Assembly: GCA_017744755.1 (NCBI GenBank)
Contig: JAGIAU010000094.1
Span: 1 to 7,852, forward strand
Length of the DNA: 7,852 nt
Source: Microbacteriaceae bacterium
GTDB lineage: Bacteria; Actinomycetota; Actinomycetes; Actinomycetales; Microbacteriaceae
Reading direction: 5' to 3'
Each line of letters opens with the position of its first letter. The first letter of the stretch is position 1. The notes under the pieces are model-generated. The model saw only the letters and a program-made list of their open reading frames with translations, was not told the origin of the DNA and ran no database searches. Of the stretch, positions 1-6,780 are shown piece after piece. The translations under genes were made by a program, and so were the position numbers.

Positions 1-1188
1 GAGAAGGTCACCCTGACGTGGTGGCACAACGCCACCTCGGGCCCGCTCCCCGACGTCTGGCAGCAGATCGCCGAGGACTTCATGGCGGACCACCCGAACA
101 TCATCGTGGAGCAGACCGGCTACCAGAACGAGGACCTCCAGCGCACGCTCATCCCGAACGCGCTGGCGGCGGGCGATCCGCCGGACCTCTTCCAGGTGTG
201 GCCCGGCGGCGAGATCCGCGACCAGGTCGCGAGCGGCTACCTCATGCCCCTCGACGACGCGATCCCGGACACCATCGCCTCGCTCGGCGGCTCCGTCGCG
301 CCGTGGCAGGTCGGCGGCAAGACCTACGGCCTCCCGTTCACGTTCGGCATCGAGGGCTTCTGGTACAACAAGGACCTCTTCGCCGCCGCGGGCATCACCG
401 ACACCCCGACGACGCTCGACGAGCTCAACGACGCCGTCGCGAAGCTCCGCGCCGCCGGCACCACGCCGATCGCGGTCGGCGCCGGCGACAAGTGGCCGGC
501 CGCGCACTGGTGGTACCAGTTCGCGCTCCACAACTGCTCCGTCGAGACCCTGCAGGACGCCGCGGCGAACTTCAACTTCGACGACGAGTGCTGGGTCAAG
601 GCCGGCGAGGACCTCCAGGCCTTCATCGGCACGAACCCGTTCCAGGACGGCTTCCTCGGCACCCCCGCCCAGCAGGGCGCGGGCTCCTCGGCGGGTCTCG
701 TCGCGAACGGCCAGGCGGCCATGGAGCTCATGGGTCACTGGAACGCCGGCACCATCGGCGGCCTGACCCCGGACCAGCAGGTCCCGGCATTCCTCGGCTG
801 GTTCCCGTTCCCGTCGATCCCCGGCTCGGCCGGCGACCCGACGGCGGCGCTCGGCGGCGGCGACGGCTTCGGCTGCTCGGCATCGGCCCCGCCGGAGTGC
901 GCGGAGCTCCTCGCCTACATCCTCAGCGAGACCTCGCAGAAGGCCTTCGCGGCGAGCGGCTCGGGCATCCCGACCCTCCCGGCGGCGGTCGGCTCGCTCG
1001 AGGACGAGAACCTCAAGCAGGTCGCCGAGGGTCTCGCCAACTCCTCCTACGTCCAGCTCTGGCTCGACACGGAGTTCGGCACCACGGTCGGCAACGCCAT
1101 GAACGAGGGCATCGTGAACCTCTTCGCCGGCGCCGGCACCCCGCAGGACATCGTCAAGAAGATGCAGGACGCGGCGGCAACGCTGTAA
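1..1188 (+). CDS. Sugar ABC transporter substrate-binding protein, probably for xylo-oligosaccharides (5' end outside window)
   Basis: Extracytoplasmic binding protein that would deliver a sugar to the two permeases encoded next. The reading frame is open from base 1 and ends at TAA 1186-1188, giving 395 visible residues. The first visible residues (EKVTLTWWHN) look like the start of a mature CUT1 sugar-binding protein, so only the signal peptide, lipobox and start codon should be missing. An in-frame ATG at 82 is internal because conserved sequence precedes it. Family-like segments follow: AGDPPDLFQVWPGGE around residues 56-70, FGIEGFWYNKDLF around 116-128, and GQAAMELMGHWNAG around 237-250. 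Four cysteines (179, 197, 292, 300, counted from window residue 1) could form two disulfides. The xylo-oligosaccharide assignment rests on the GH3 and GH10 genes downstream and on resemblance to the BxlE type; another plant beta-glycan oligosaccharide is possible. Solute-binding protein: very sure; substrate: moderate. Confidence 0.93.
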   Translation, partial: EKVTLTWWHNATSGPLPDVWQQIAEDFMADHPNIIVEQTGYQNEDLQRTLIPNALAAGDPPDLFQVWPGGEIRDQVASGYLMPLDDAIPDTIASLGGSVAPWQVGGKTYGLPFTFGIEGFWYNKDLFAAAGITDTPTTLDELNDAVAKLRAAGTTPIAVGAGDKWPAAHWWYQFALHNCSVETLQDAAANFNFDDECWVKAGEDLQAFIGTNPFQDGFLGTPAQQGAGSSAGLVANGQAAMELMGHWNAGTIGGLTPDQQVPAFLGWFPFPSIPGSAGDPTAALGGGDGFGCSASAPPECAELLAYILSETSQKAFAASGSGIPTLPAAVGSLEDENLKQVAEGLANSSYVQLWLDTEFGTTVGNAMNEGIVNLFAGAGTPQDIVKKMQDAAATL

Positions 1189-1198
1189 TTGCTCCAAG

Positions 1199-2182
1199 AT
1201 GACTAGTTCCGCAACGGTCGGGCCCGCGGTTTCCGCGGGCCCGACCCCCGCGCCCCGCAGAAAGCGCCGAGACCGCCGCAAGGCCCTCGAGATCGCGATC
1301 TTCGTCGGGCCGGCCCTCGTCGTGTTCCTCGGCTTCGTGATCCTCCCGGTGATCCTGGCCGCCGTCTACAGCTTCTTCAACCTCCGCGCAGGCTTCCAGT
1401 GGGACGACCTCGGGAACCCGGAGAACTTCGTCGCCTTCGACAACTACGTCCGCGCCTTCACGACGCCCGAGTTCCTCCGGGCGATCGGCAACAACTTCCT
1501 CATCCTGGGGCTCTCGCTGGTCATCCAGGGGCCGATCGCGATCGTGATCGCCCTGCTGCTGAACCGCAGGCTCCGCGGCCGGTCGGTCTACCGGCTCCTC
1601 ATCTTCGTGCCCTACGTCCTCGCCGAGGTCACCGCGGGTCTCGCCTGGAAGCTGCTGCTGCCCCCGACGGGCGGCGTGAACGCCCTCCTCCAGTCCCTCG
1701 GCTGGGAGCATCCGCCGGCCTGGCTCGCCGACCCGAACTTCGTCGTCTGGACCGTCTTCGCGATCCTCACGTGGAAGTACGTCGGCTTCGCGATCCTGCT
1801 CATGCTGGCGGGCCTGCAGGGCGTCCCCGACGAGCTCTCCGAGGCGGCCGCGATCGACGGCGCCTCATGGTGGCAGGTCCAGTGGCACATCACGCTGCCG
1901 CTGCTCGGGCCGACCATCCGCATCTGGGCGTTCCTGTCCATCATCGGCTCGCTCCAGCTCTTCGACATGGTCTGGATCACCGTCGCACCCGCGGTGCGCG
2001 GCATCGCGAGCGAGACGATGGCGACCTACATGATCCAGCAGGGCCAGTTCGCCGGACAGCCCGGATACGGCTCGGCGATCGCGGTCATCCTGTTCGTCAT
2101 CTCGCTCATCATCGCGCTCGTCTACCAGCGCTTCGCCCTCCGCCGTGACCTCGCCGGCGCCGTCACCGATCGGGGGAACTGA
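1199..2182 (+). CDS. CUT1-type sugar ABC transporter permease 1 (MalF/BxlF-like)
   Basis: Inner-membrane channel subunit that pairs with the next gene's product to import sugar delivered by the upstream binding protein. It has 327 residues. After a Pro/Ala/Arg-rich cytoplasmic N-terminus (KRRDRRK near 22-28) I see six probable membrane segments at about 34-60, 98-122, 131-153, 180-204, 238-262 and 290-310. The EAA loop that docks on the ATPase is clear: EAAAIDGAS at 215-223 leading to ITLP at 231-234. The ATG at 1199 is 10 bases after the previous stop. It has no recognisable Shine-Dalgarno sequence, but the next in-frame start candidate (GTG at 1322) lies inside the first membrane segment, so 1199 is retained. 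A strong stem-loop at 1216-1246 is embedded in codons 6-16 and may lower expression relative to the binding protein. The stop TGA shares its A with the next ATG. Confidence 0.95.
   Translation: MTSSATVGPAVSAGPTPAPRRKRRDRRKALEIAIFVGPALVVFLGFVILPVILAAVYSFFNLRAGFQWDDLGNPENFVAFDNYVRAFTTPEFLRAIGNNFLILGLSLVIQGPIAIVIALLLNRRLRGRSVYRLLIFVPYVLAEVTAGLAWKLLLPPTGGVNALLQSLGWEHPPAWLADPNFVVWTVFAILTWKYVGFAILLMLAGLQGVPDELSEAAAIDGASWWQVQWHITLPLLGPTIRIWAFLSIIGSLQLFDMVWITVAPAVRGIASETMATYMIQQGQFAGQPGYGSAIAVILFVISLIIALVYQRFALRRDLAGAVTDRGN
1216..1246 (+). promoter_or_regulatory. Perfect 14-bp stem-loop just inside the first permease gene
   Basis: The arm GGTCGGGCCCGCGG (1216-1229), a TTT loop (1230-1232) and the exact reverse complement CCGCGGGCCCGACC (1233-1246) form a stem with 13 G-C pairs and one A-T pair. 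It begins 28 bases after the binding-protein stop and 17 bases after the permease ATG. No T-run follows, so it is not a textbook intrinsic terminator. Its place between a binding-protein gene and its permease fits an mRNA-stabilising or attenuating element that keeps the binding protein in excess, a role known for intercistronic hairpins in malE-malF-like operons. The structure is seen directly; the role is inferred. Confidence 0.7.
2172..2178 (+). promoter_or_regulatory. Ribosome binding site of permease 2
   Basis: A GGGGGAA tract lies 3 bases before the ATG at 2182 and inside the last codons of permease 1. It supports that start together with the TGATG stop/start overlap, and indicates coupled translation of the two permeases, which are needed in equal amounts. 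It contrasts with the first permease, which has no such tract. Confidence 0.65.
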
Positions 2183-3093
2183 TGAGCACCATCGAGCGCA
2201 ACGCGCCCGGGGACTCCACGGTCGCCATCCGCACCGCCAACCCCTACGCCAAGCGGAAGGACGGCTTCGACTGGAGCCAGCCGTTCGTCTACTTCATCGT
2301 GCTGCTCGTCTGCGCGGTGGCGATCGGCCCGGTCCTCTACGTCATCATCGGCGGCTTCCGCACGACCGGCGACATCAACGCGAACCCGGGCGGCTTCCCG
2401 AACCCGTGGGTGTTCGACAACTATGCGGCGGTCCTGACGACGCCGCGGTTCTGGGGCAACCTGTTCGCCTCGGTCGTCCTCGCGGTCGCGACGACGGCCG
2501 GCGTGGTCGTGCTCGGCATCATGGCGGCATACCCGCTCGCGCGCTACACCTTCAGGGGTCGCCAGGGCCTGTACACCGTGTTCTCCGCGGGTCTCATGTT
2601 CCCGCTCACGGTCGCCGCGCTCCCGCTGACGCTGCTGCTCCGCGAGCTCGGCATGCACGGGACGTACCTCGGCGTCATCATCCCGGGCATCGCCTTCGCC
2701 CTCCCGACGACGATCGTCATCCTCGTGCCGTTCCTGCGGGCCATCCCGCAGGAGCTCGAGGAGGCGGCTGCGATCGACGGGGCGAGCCGGATCCGCTTCT
2801 TCTGGCGGATCATGCTGCCGCTGTCCATGCCGGGCCTCATCACCGTCGGCGTCCTCGCCTTCGTCGCGAGCTGGAACGGCTACCTGCTCCCGCTCCTCGT
2901 GATCAGCACCGGCTCGCTCCCGCAGGAGCTGTGGCCGCTGCCGCTCGGCCTGACGCAGTTCTCGACGCAGTACTCGCAGAACACGGGCGCGGTGCTCGCC
3001 TACACCTCCCTCGCGATGATCCCGGCGCTCGCCTTCTTCCTCTTCGCGGAGAAGCGCATCGTCGGCGGTCTCACGGGTGCCGTGAAGGGCTAG
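2182..3093 (+). CDS. CUT1-type sugar ABC transporter permease 2 (MalG/BxlG-like)
   Basis: Second membrane channel subunit, the heterodimer partner of the preceding permease. It has 303 residues, a usual length for MalG-type proteins. A hydrophilic N-terminus of about 33 residues is followed by probable membrane segments at about 34-57, 92-116, 132-154, 161-185, 214-240 and 268-288. The EAA loop is EAAAIDGAS at 194-202, continuing to IMLP at 210-213. The sequence SWNGYLLPL near 230-238 is also typical of MalG-type subunits. The start overlaps the previous stop by one base and has a good ribosome binding site. The stop is followed after two bases by the GH3 start. No ATP-binding subunit follows, so the transporter must borrow one, as Streptomyces CUT1 importers do with the shared ATPase MsiK. 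Confidence 0.95.
   Translation: MSTIERNAPGDSTVAIRTANPYAKRKDGFDWSQPFVYFIVLLVCAVAIGPVLYVIIGGFRTTGDINANPGGFPNPWVFDNYAAVLTTPRFWGNLFASVVLAVATTAGVVVLGIMAAYPLARYTFRGRQGLYTVFSAGLMFPLTVAALPLTLLLRELGMHGTYLGVIIPGIAFALPTTIVILVPFLRAIPQELEEAAAIDGASRIRFFWRIMLPLSMPGLITVGVLAFVASWNGYLLPLLVISTGSLPQELWPLPLGLTQFSTQYSQNTGAVLAYTSLAMIPALAFFLFAEKRIVGGLTGAVKG
3084..3089 (+). promoter_or_regulatory. Ribosome binding site that fixes the GH3 start
   Basis: GAAGGG lies six bases before the ATG at 3096, within the last codons of permease 2. It singles out this ATG although the same frame is open for more than 900 bases upstream; that upstream stretch is only a shadow of permease 2. Confidence 0.65.
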
Positions 3094-3095
3094 GG

Positions 3096-5483
3096 ATGTC
3101 GCAGCGCGTCGCTCGGCTCCTCGCGGAGCTGAGCCTGGAGGAGAAGGTCGCCCAGCTGACGGGCGCGTGGATCTCGGCGTCGAACGACGGCGCCGAGGTC
3201 GCCCCCAACCAGAACGAGATGACCGAGGAGATCGACCTCGACCGGATCGTGACGGAGGGCCTGGGGCAGCTCACCCGACCGTTCGGAACGCTCCCCGTCG
3301 ATCCGGCCGTCGGCGCCGTCTCCCTGCTGCGCACGCAGCAGCGGATCATCGCCGAGAGCCGTCACGGGATCCCGGCGGTCGCCCACGACGAGTGCCTCGC
3401 CGGCTTCGCGGCGTGGGGCGCGACGGCCTACCCCGTCCCGCTCGCGCTCGCCGCGACATGGTCCCCGGACCTCGTCCGCGACATGACGACGCGGATCGGC
3501 GAGGACATGCGCTCGGTCGGCGTGCACCAGGGCCTCGCCCCCGTGCTCGACGTCGTCCGCGACGCGCGCTGGGGCCGGGTCGAGGAGACGGCGGGCGAGG
3601 ACCCGTACCTCGTCGGCACGATCACGACGGCGTACATCCAGGGGATCGAGTCGACCGGTGTCGTGGCGACGCTGAAGCACTTCGCCGGATACTCCTCGTC
3701 GCGCGCCGGGCGGAACATCGCCCCCGTCTCGATCGGGCCCCGCGAGCTGCACGACGTCATCCTGCCGCCGTTCGAGATGGCGGTCCGCGAGTCGGGCGTC
3801 CGCTCCGTCATGAACTCGTACACCGACCTCGACGGCGTGCCGTCGGCCGGCGACGAGTCGCTGCTGACGGGGCTGCTGCGCGACACGTGGGGCTTCGACG
3901 GCACCGTCGTCGCGGACTACTTCGCGATCGGCTTCCTGCACACGCTGCACGGCGTCGCCGGCGACTGGACCGAGGCCGCGCAGCAGGCGCTGCAGGCCGG
4001 CATCGACGTCGAGCTGCCGAGCCGCAAGGCCTTCAGCACCGACCTCATCGCGGCCGTCCGCGACGGCCGCGTCCCGGAGGCGCTCGTCGACCGCGCCCTC
4101 GAGCGCGTGCTGCGGCAGAAGGACGAGCTCGGCCTCCTCGACCCCGACTGGGACCCGGTGCCGCCGATCCTGCGCGGCGTCGACCTCGAGGACCTCGAGG
4201 CGATCCGCGGCACGGTCAGCCTCGACGGCGCCGAGAACCGCGCCGTCGCGCGCGCCCTCGCCGAGCGCTCGATCGTCCTGCTGCAGAACGACGGGACGCT
4301 CCCGCTCGCGACGACCGGCGCCGCCGCCCCGAAGCGCATCGCCGTCGTCGGCCCCACCGGGGACGACCCCTACGCGGTGCTCGGCTGCTACTCCTTCCCG
4401 ATGCACGTCGGCCAGCACCACCCGGAGTTCGGCGACGGCATCGCCCTGCCGACGCTGCTCGCGTCGATCACCGCGGAGTTCCCCGAGGCGGAGATCGAGT
4501 TCGTCGCGGGCACGTCGATCAGCGGCGGCGAGACCGACGGCATCCCATCGGCGGTCGCCGCGGCGCAGGCCGCGGACGTCGTCGTCGTCGCGCTCGGCGA
4601 CCGGGCGGGCCTGTTCGGCCGCGGCACCTCGGGCGAGGGCTGCGACGTGGGCGACCTGAGCCTCCCGGGCGCGCAGCAGCAGCTCCTCGACGCGGTGCTC
4701 GAGTCCGGCACCCCCGTCGTGACCGTGCTCCTCGCAGGCCGGCCGTACGCGCTCGGCGCCGCAGTCCGGCTGACGAACACGGAGTCGCGCACCTCGCTCA
4801 CCGGCCATGTCTGGACCCCCGAGGAGGCTGCGATCCCGCCGGCCGCCGCGATCGTCGAGGCGTTCTTCGCCGGCGAGGAGGGCACGCCGGCCGTCGCGGG
4901 CGTCCTGAGCGGCCGGATCAACCCCGCCGGCCGCCTCCCGGTGTCCGTCCCCGCCGACCCCGGCGCGCAGCCGTCCACGTACCTCGCGTCGACGCTCGCG
5001 CGTCGCACCGGCGTCTCCTCGATCGACCCGACCCCCGCGTTCTGGTTCGGCCACGGCCTCTCGTACACGAGCTTCGACTGGTCGGACGCGACCGCCGCCT
5101 CCGAGTCGTTCGTCGACGACGAGGTCGAGGTGTCGCTCACGGTGACGAACACGGGCGACCGGACCGGCGCCGAGACCGTCCAGCTCTACCTGCACGACCC
5201 GGTCGCCTCGGTCGTCCGCCCCGTGCAGCGCCTCGTGGGCTACGCGCGGGTCGAGCTCGAGGCGGGCGCGGCCGCGCGGGTGACGTTCCGCGTCTCCAGC
5301 GATCTCACCTCGTTCACGGGCCGCGACCTCAGGCGGCGCGTGGAGCCGGGCGCGTTCATCCTCTCCTTCGGCCGCTCCGCGGGCGAGCTCGTCGCGCAGC
5401 TGCCGGTGTCGCTCGGCGGCGAGGTGCGGCACGTGGACCACACCCGTCGCCTGCACCCCGTCGTCTCGGTCAGCGCGCTGTGA
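3096..5483 (+). CDS. Cytoplasmic family GH3 beta-xylosidase / beta-glucosidase (BxlA-like)
   Basis: Retaining exo-glycosidase expected to release xylose (or glucose) from the non-reducing end of imported oligosaccharides. It has 795 residues and no signal peptide: the GH3 fold starts almost at once (LSLEEKVAQLTGAW). The GH3 N-terminal barrel covers about 10-335, with HDECLAGF at 97-104, KHFAGY from 194 and the nucleophile Asp274 in VVADYFAI. The GH3 C-terminal domain covers about 380-620; Glu514 in TSGEGCD is the likely acid/base. FGHGLSYT near 651-658 precedes a fibronectin-III-like domain (about 675-765). An extra stretch of about 25 residues (558-582) interrupts GRPYALG...AAAIVEAFF in the C-terminal domain. 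The gene starts two bases after permease 2 and ends in a GTGA overlap with GH10. The GH10 neighbour and the resemblance to BxlA favour beta-xylosidase, but GH3 sequence alone does not separate xyloside from glucoside specificity. Confidence 0.93.
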   Translation: MSQRVARLLAELSLEEKVAQLTGAWISASNDGAEVAPNQNEMTEEIDLDRIVTEGLGQLTRPFGTLPVDPAVGAVSLLRTQQRIIAESRHGIPAVAHDECLAGFAAWGATAYPVPLALAATWSPDLVRDMTTRIGEDMRSVGVHQGLAPVLDVVRDARWGRVEETAGEDPYLVGTITTAYIQGIESTGVVATLKHFAGYSSSRAGRNIAPVSIGPRELHDVILPPFEMAVRESGVRSVMNSYTDLDGVPSAGDESLLTGLLRDTWGFDGTVVADYFAIGFLHTLHGVAGDWTEAAQQALQAGIDVELPSRKAFSTDLIAAVRDGRVPEALVDRALERVLRQKDELGLLDPDWDPVPPILRGVDLEDLEAIRGTVSLDGAENRAVARALAERSIVLLQNDGTLPLATTGAAAPKRIAVVGPTGDDPYAVLGCYSFPMHVGQHHPEFGDGIALPTLLASITAEFPEAEIEFVAGTSISGGETDGIPSAVAAAQAADVVVVALGDRAGLFGRGTSGEGCDVGDLSLPGAQQQLLDAVLESGTPVVTVLLAGRPYALGAAVRLTNTESRTSLTGHVWTPEEAAIPPAAAIVEAFFAGEEGTPAVAGVLSGRINPAGRLPVSVPADPGAQPSTYLASTLARRTGVSSIDPTPAFWFGHGLSYTSFDWSDATAASESFVDDEVEVSLTVTNTGDRTGAETVQLYLHDPVASVVRPVQRLVGYARVELEAGAAARVTFRVSSDLTSFTGRDLRRRVEPGAFILSFGRSAGELVAQLPVSLGGEVRHVDHTRRLHPVVSVSAL

Positions 5484-6646
5484 GCCCCCGCGTCGCGACG
5501 GCAGTCGTCGACGCCGGGGCGCCGCACGCGCGGGTGACCGTCGAGCAGGTGCGGCACGCCTTCGGCTTCGGCTGCATCGGCTTCGACCTGCTCGGCCACG
5601 CCAACGGCGAGGAGGACCGCTCGGAGCTCGCCGAGGCGTGGCTCGGCGTCTTCGACCAGGCGACGCTGCCCTTCTACCTCGGACGGTTCGAGCCGGAGCG
5701 CGGACGACCGGACACGGCCCGGCTGCTCGCGACGGCGCGCTGGTTCGCCGACCGCGGCGTGCGCGTCAAGGGCCACCCGCTCGTCTGGCACACCGTCAAG
5801 GCGGCCTGGATGGACTCGCTCCCCGACGCGGAGGCCGAGCGCGCCCTCCGCGAGCGCGTCCGCCGCGAGACGAGGGACTTCCGCGGGCTCATCGGCGAGT
5901 GGGACGCGATCAACGAGGTCGTCATCATGCCGCATTTCGAGAACGAGCCGGACGGCGTGCGGAACGCCGTCACGCGCCTCGCCGAGCGCCTCGGCCGCGT
6001 CGGCATCGTGCGGCTCGCCCTCGAGGAGGCGCGGGCGGGGGATCCATCGGCCCGGTACCTCGTCAACGACTTCGACCTCTCCGAGCGCTACGAGCGCCTC
6101 ATCGAGGAACTGATCGAGGCGGGGATCGAGCTCGACGGGATCGGCCTGCAGACCCATCAGCATCAGGGCTTCCGCGGCGAGGAGCGACTGCTGGCGATCG
6201 CGGACCGCTTCGCCCGCTTCGGCCTGCCGCTGCACTTCACGGAGACCTCGCTCGTCTCCGGCGACCTCATGCCGGCCGACATCGAGGACCTCAACGACTA
6301 CGTCGTCGAGTCCTGGCCGACGACGCCCGAGGGCGAGGCGAGGCAGGCGGACGAGCTCGTGCGGCAGTACCGCGCGCTGACCTCGCATCCCGCCGTCGAG
6401 TCGATCACCTACTGGGGTCTCACGGACGAGGACGCGTGGCTCGGCGCCCCGATCGGCCTGCTCCGTCTCGACGGCTCCCGGAAGCCCTCCTATGACGCGC
6501 TGCACGACCTCGTCCGCGGCGAATGGTGGCTGCCCCCGACGGAGCTCATGGCCGACGGGGCCGGTCGCGTCGAGGTGACGGGCTGGCGCGGCGACTACGC
6601 GCTGACCCGCGCGGACGGCGAGCGCCTCGCGTTCACGATCGCCTGA
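5480..6646 (+). CDS. Intracellular family GH10 endo-1,4-beta-xylanase
   Basis: Retaining endo-xylanase that would cut imported xylo-oligosaccharides into pieces for GH3. It has 388 residues from a GTG start at 5480, in a GTGA overlap with the GH3 stop. No Shine-Dalgarno sequence is visible, so translation is probably coupled to GH3. There is no signal peptide. GH10 landmarks appear in order: KGHPLVWH at 97-104, the acid/base Glu146 in WDAINEV, QTHQH with His226, the nucleophile Glu255 in HFTETS, and YWGLTDEDAW with Trp312 and Trp320. The N-terminal 26 residues and the last 40 (349-388, with VTGWRGDY) lie outside the barrel and look beta-rich; they may pack together as a small accessory domain. 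The frame stays open far upstream through GH3, but that part is an Arg/Pro-rich shadow. The start is the least certain point; GTG codons further in are possible. Confidence 0.92.
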   Translation: MSPRVATAVVDAGAPHARVTVEQVRHAFGFGCIGFDLLGHANGEEDRSELAEAWLGVFDQATLPFYLGRFEPERGRPDTARLLATARWFADRGVRVKGHPLVWHTVKAAWMDSLPDAEAERALRERVRRETRDFRGLIGEWDAINEVVIMPHFENEPDGVRNAVTRLAERLGRVGIVRLALEEARAGDPSARYLVNDFDLSERYERLIEELIEAGIELDGIGLQTHQHQGFRGEERLLAIADRFARFGLPLHFTETSLVSGDLMPADIEDLNDYVVESWPTTPEGEARQADELVRQYRALTSHPAVESITYWGLTDEDAWLGAPIGLLRLDGSRKPSYDALHDLVRGEWWLPPTELMADGAGRVEVTGWRGDYALTRADGERLAFTIA

Positions 6647-6780
6647 CCCCGCGCGTTCCCCCGCCCTCCTTGCCGCGGCCCGCGAGTGTGCTGTTCCTGC
6701 CCCCTCGGTGCGCGATGAGGGGCCGGAGCCGCACGCTCGCAGGCACGAGACGCGGACGGCGATAGAACGCGCGGGCGCGC
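6647..6780. other. Convergent intergenic gap between the GH10 and LacI genes
   Basis: These 134 bases separate two genes that point at each other. I see no credible gene in them. The stretch is GC-rich, has no T-run and contains only weak inverted repeats. The best is described as a separate candidate terminator. Confidence 0.7.
6701..6722. terminator. Weak candidate bidirectional terminator hairpin
   Basis: CCCCTC (6701-6706) can pair with GAGGGG (6717-6722) around a 10-base loop. A further G-C pair can form after one mismatch. Its place between converging genes suits a shared terminator. The stem is short and no U-tract follows on either strand, so termination may instead be Rho-dependent. 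Confidence 0.3.

Noticed and set aside
82..84. ATG as the start of the binding protein
   Set aside because: The same frame is open to base 1, and the preceding residues (VTLTWWHN) are typical of the family's first strand, so the gene is simply cut by the window edge.
18..1202. Plus-strand frame overlapping the whole binding-protein gene
   Set aside because: Arg/Gly/His/Pro-rich shadow in a different frame; the binding-protein frame carries the conserved motifs.
2166..2173. CCGATCGG palindrome at the permease junction
   Set aside because: Only eight bases, common in GC-rich DNA, and explained by the coding sequence and the adjacent ribosome binding site.
2145..3095. Possible N-terminal extension of GH3 by about 317 codons
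   Set aside because: The extension is the out-of-frame reading of permease 2, rich in Arg, Pro and His. The ATG at 3096 has a ribosome binding site and the GH3 fold begins directly after it.
4576..4590. Repeated GTC triplets in GH3
   Set aside because: They encode a valine strand (DVVVVALGD) of the GH3 C-terminal domain; this is normal codon repetition rather than a microsatellite of interest.
3090..5456. Long minus-strand open frame (about 788 codons) opposite GH3
   Set aside because: It mirrors GH3 codons in very GC-rich DNA, and its product is dominated by Arg, Ala, Gly, Glu and Asp with no recognisable domain. GH3 on the plus strand has all its catalytic motifs.
3167..5479. Possible giant fusion protein ending in GH10
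   Set aside because: The frame is open through GH3 by chance. The upstream product is Arg/Pro-rich shadow, and the GTGA overlap at 5480 gives a natural start.
6523..6765. Small plus-strand frame of 80 codons crossing the GH10 end
   Set aside because: It overlaps the GH10 3' end in another frame and has an Arg-rich product and no ribosome binding site.
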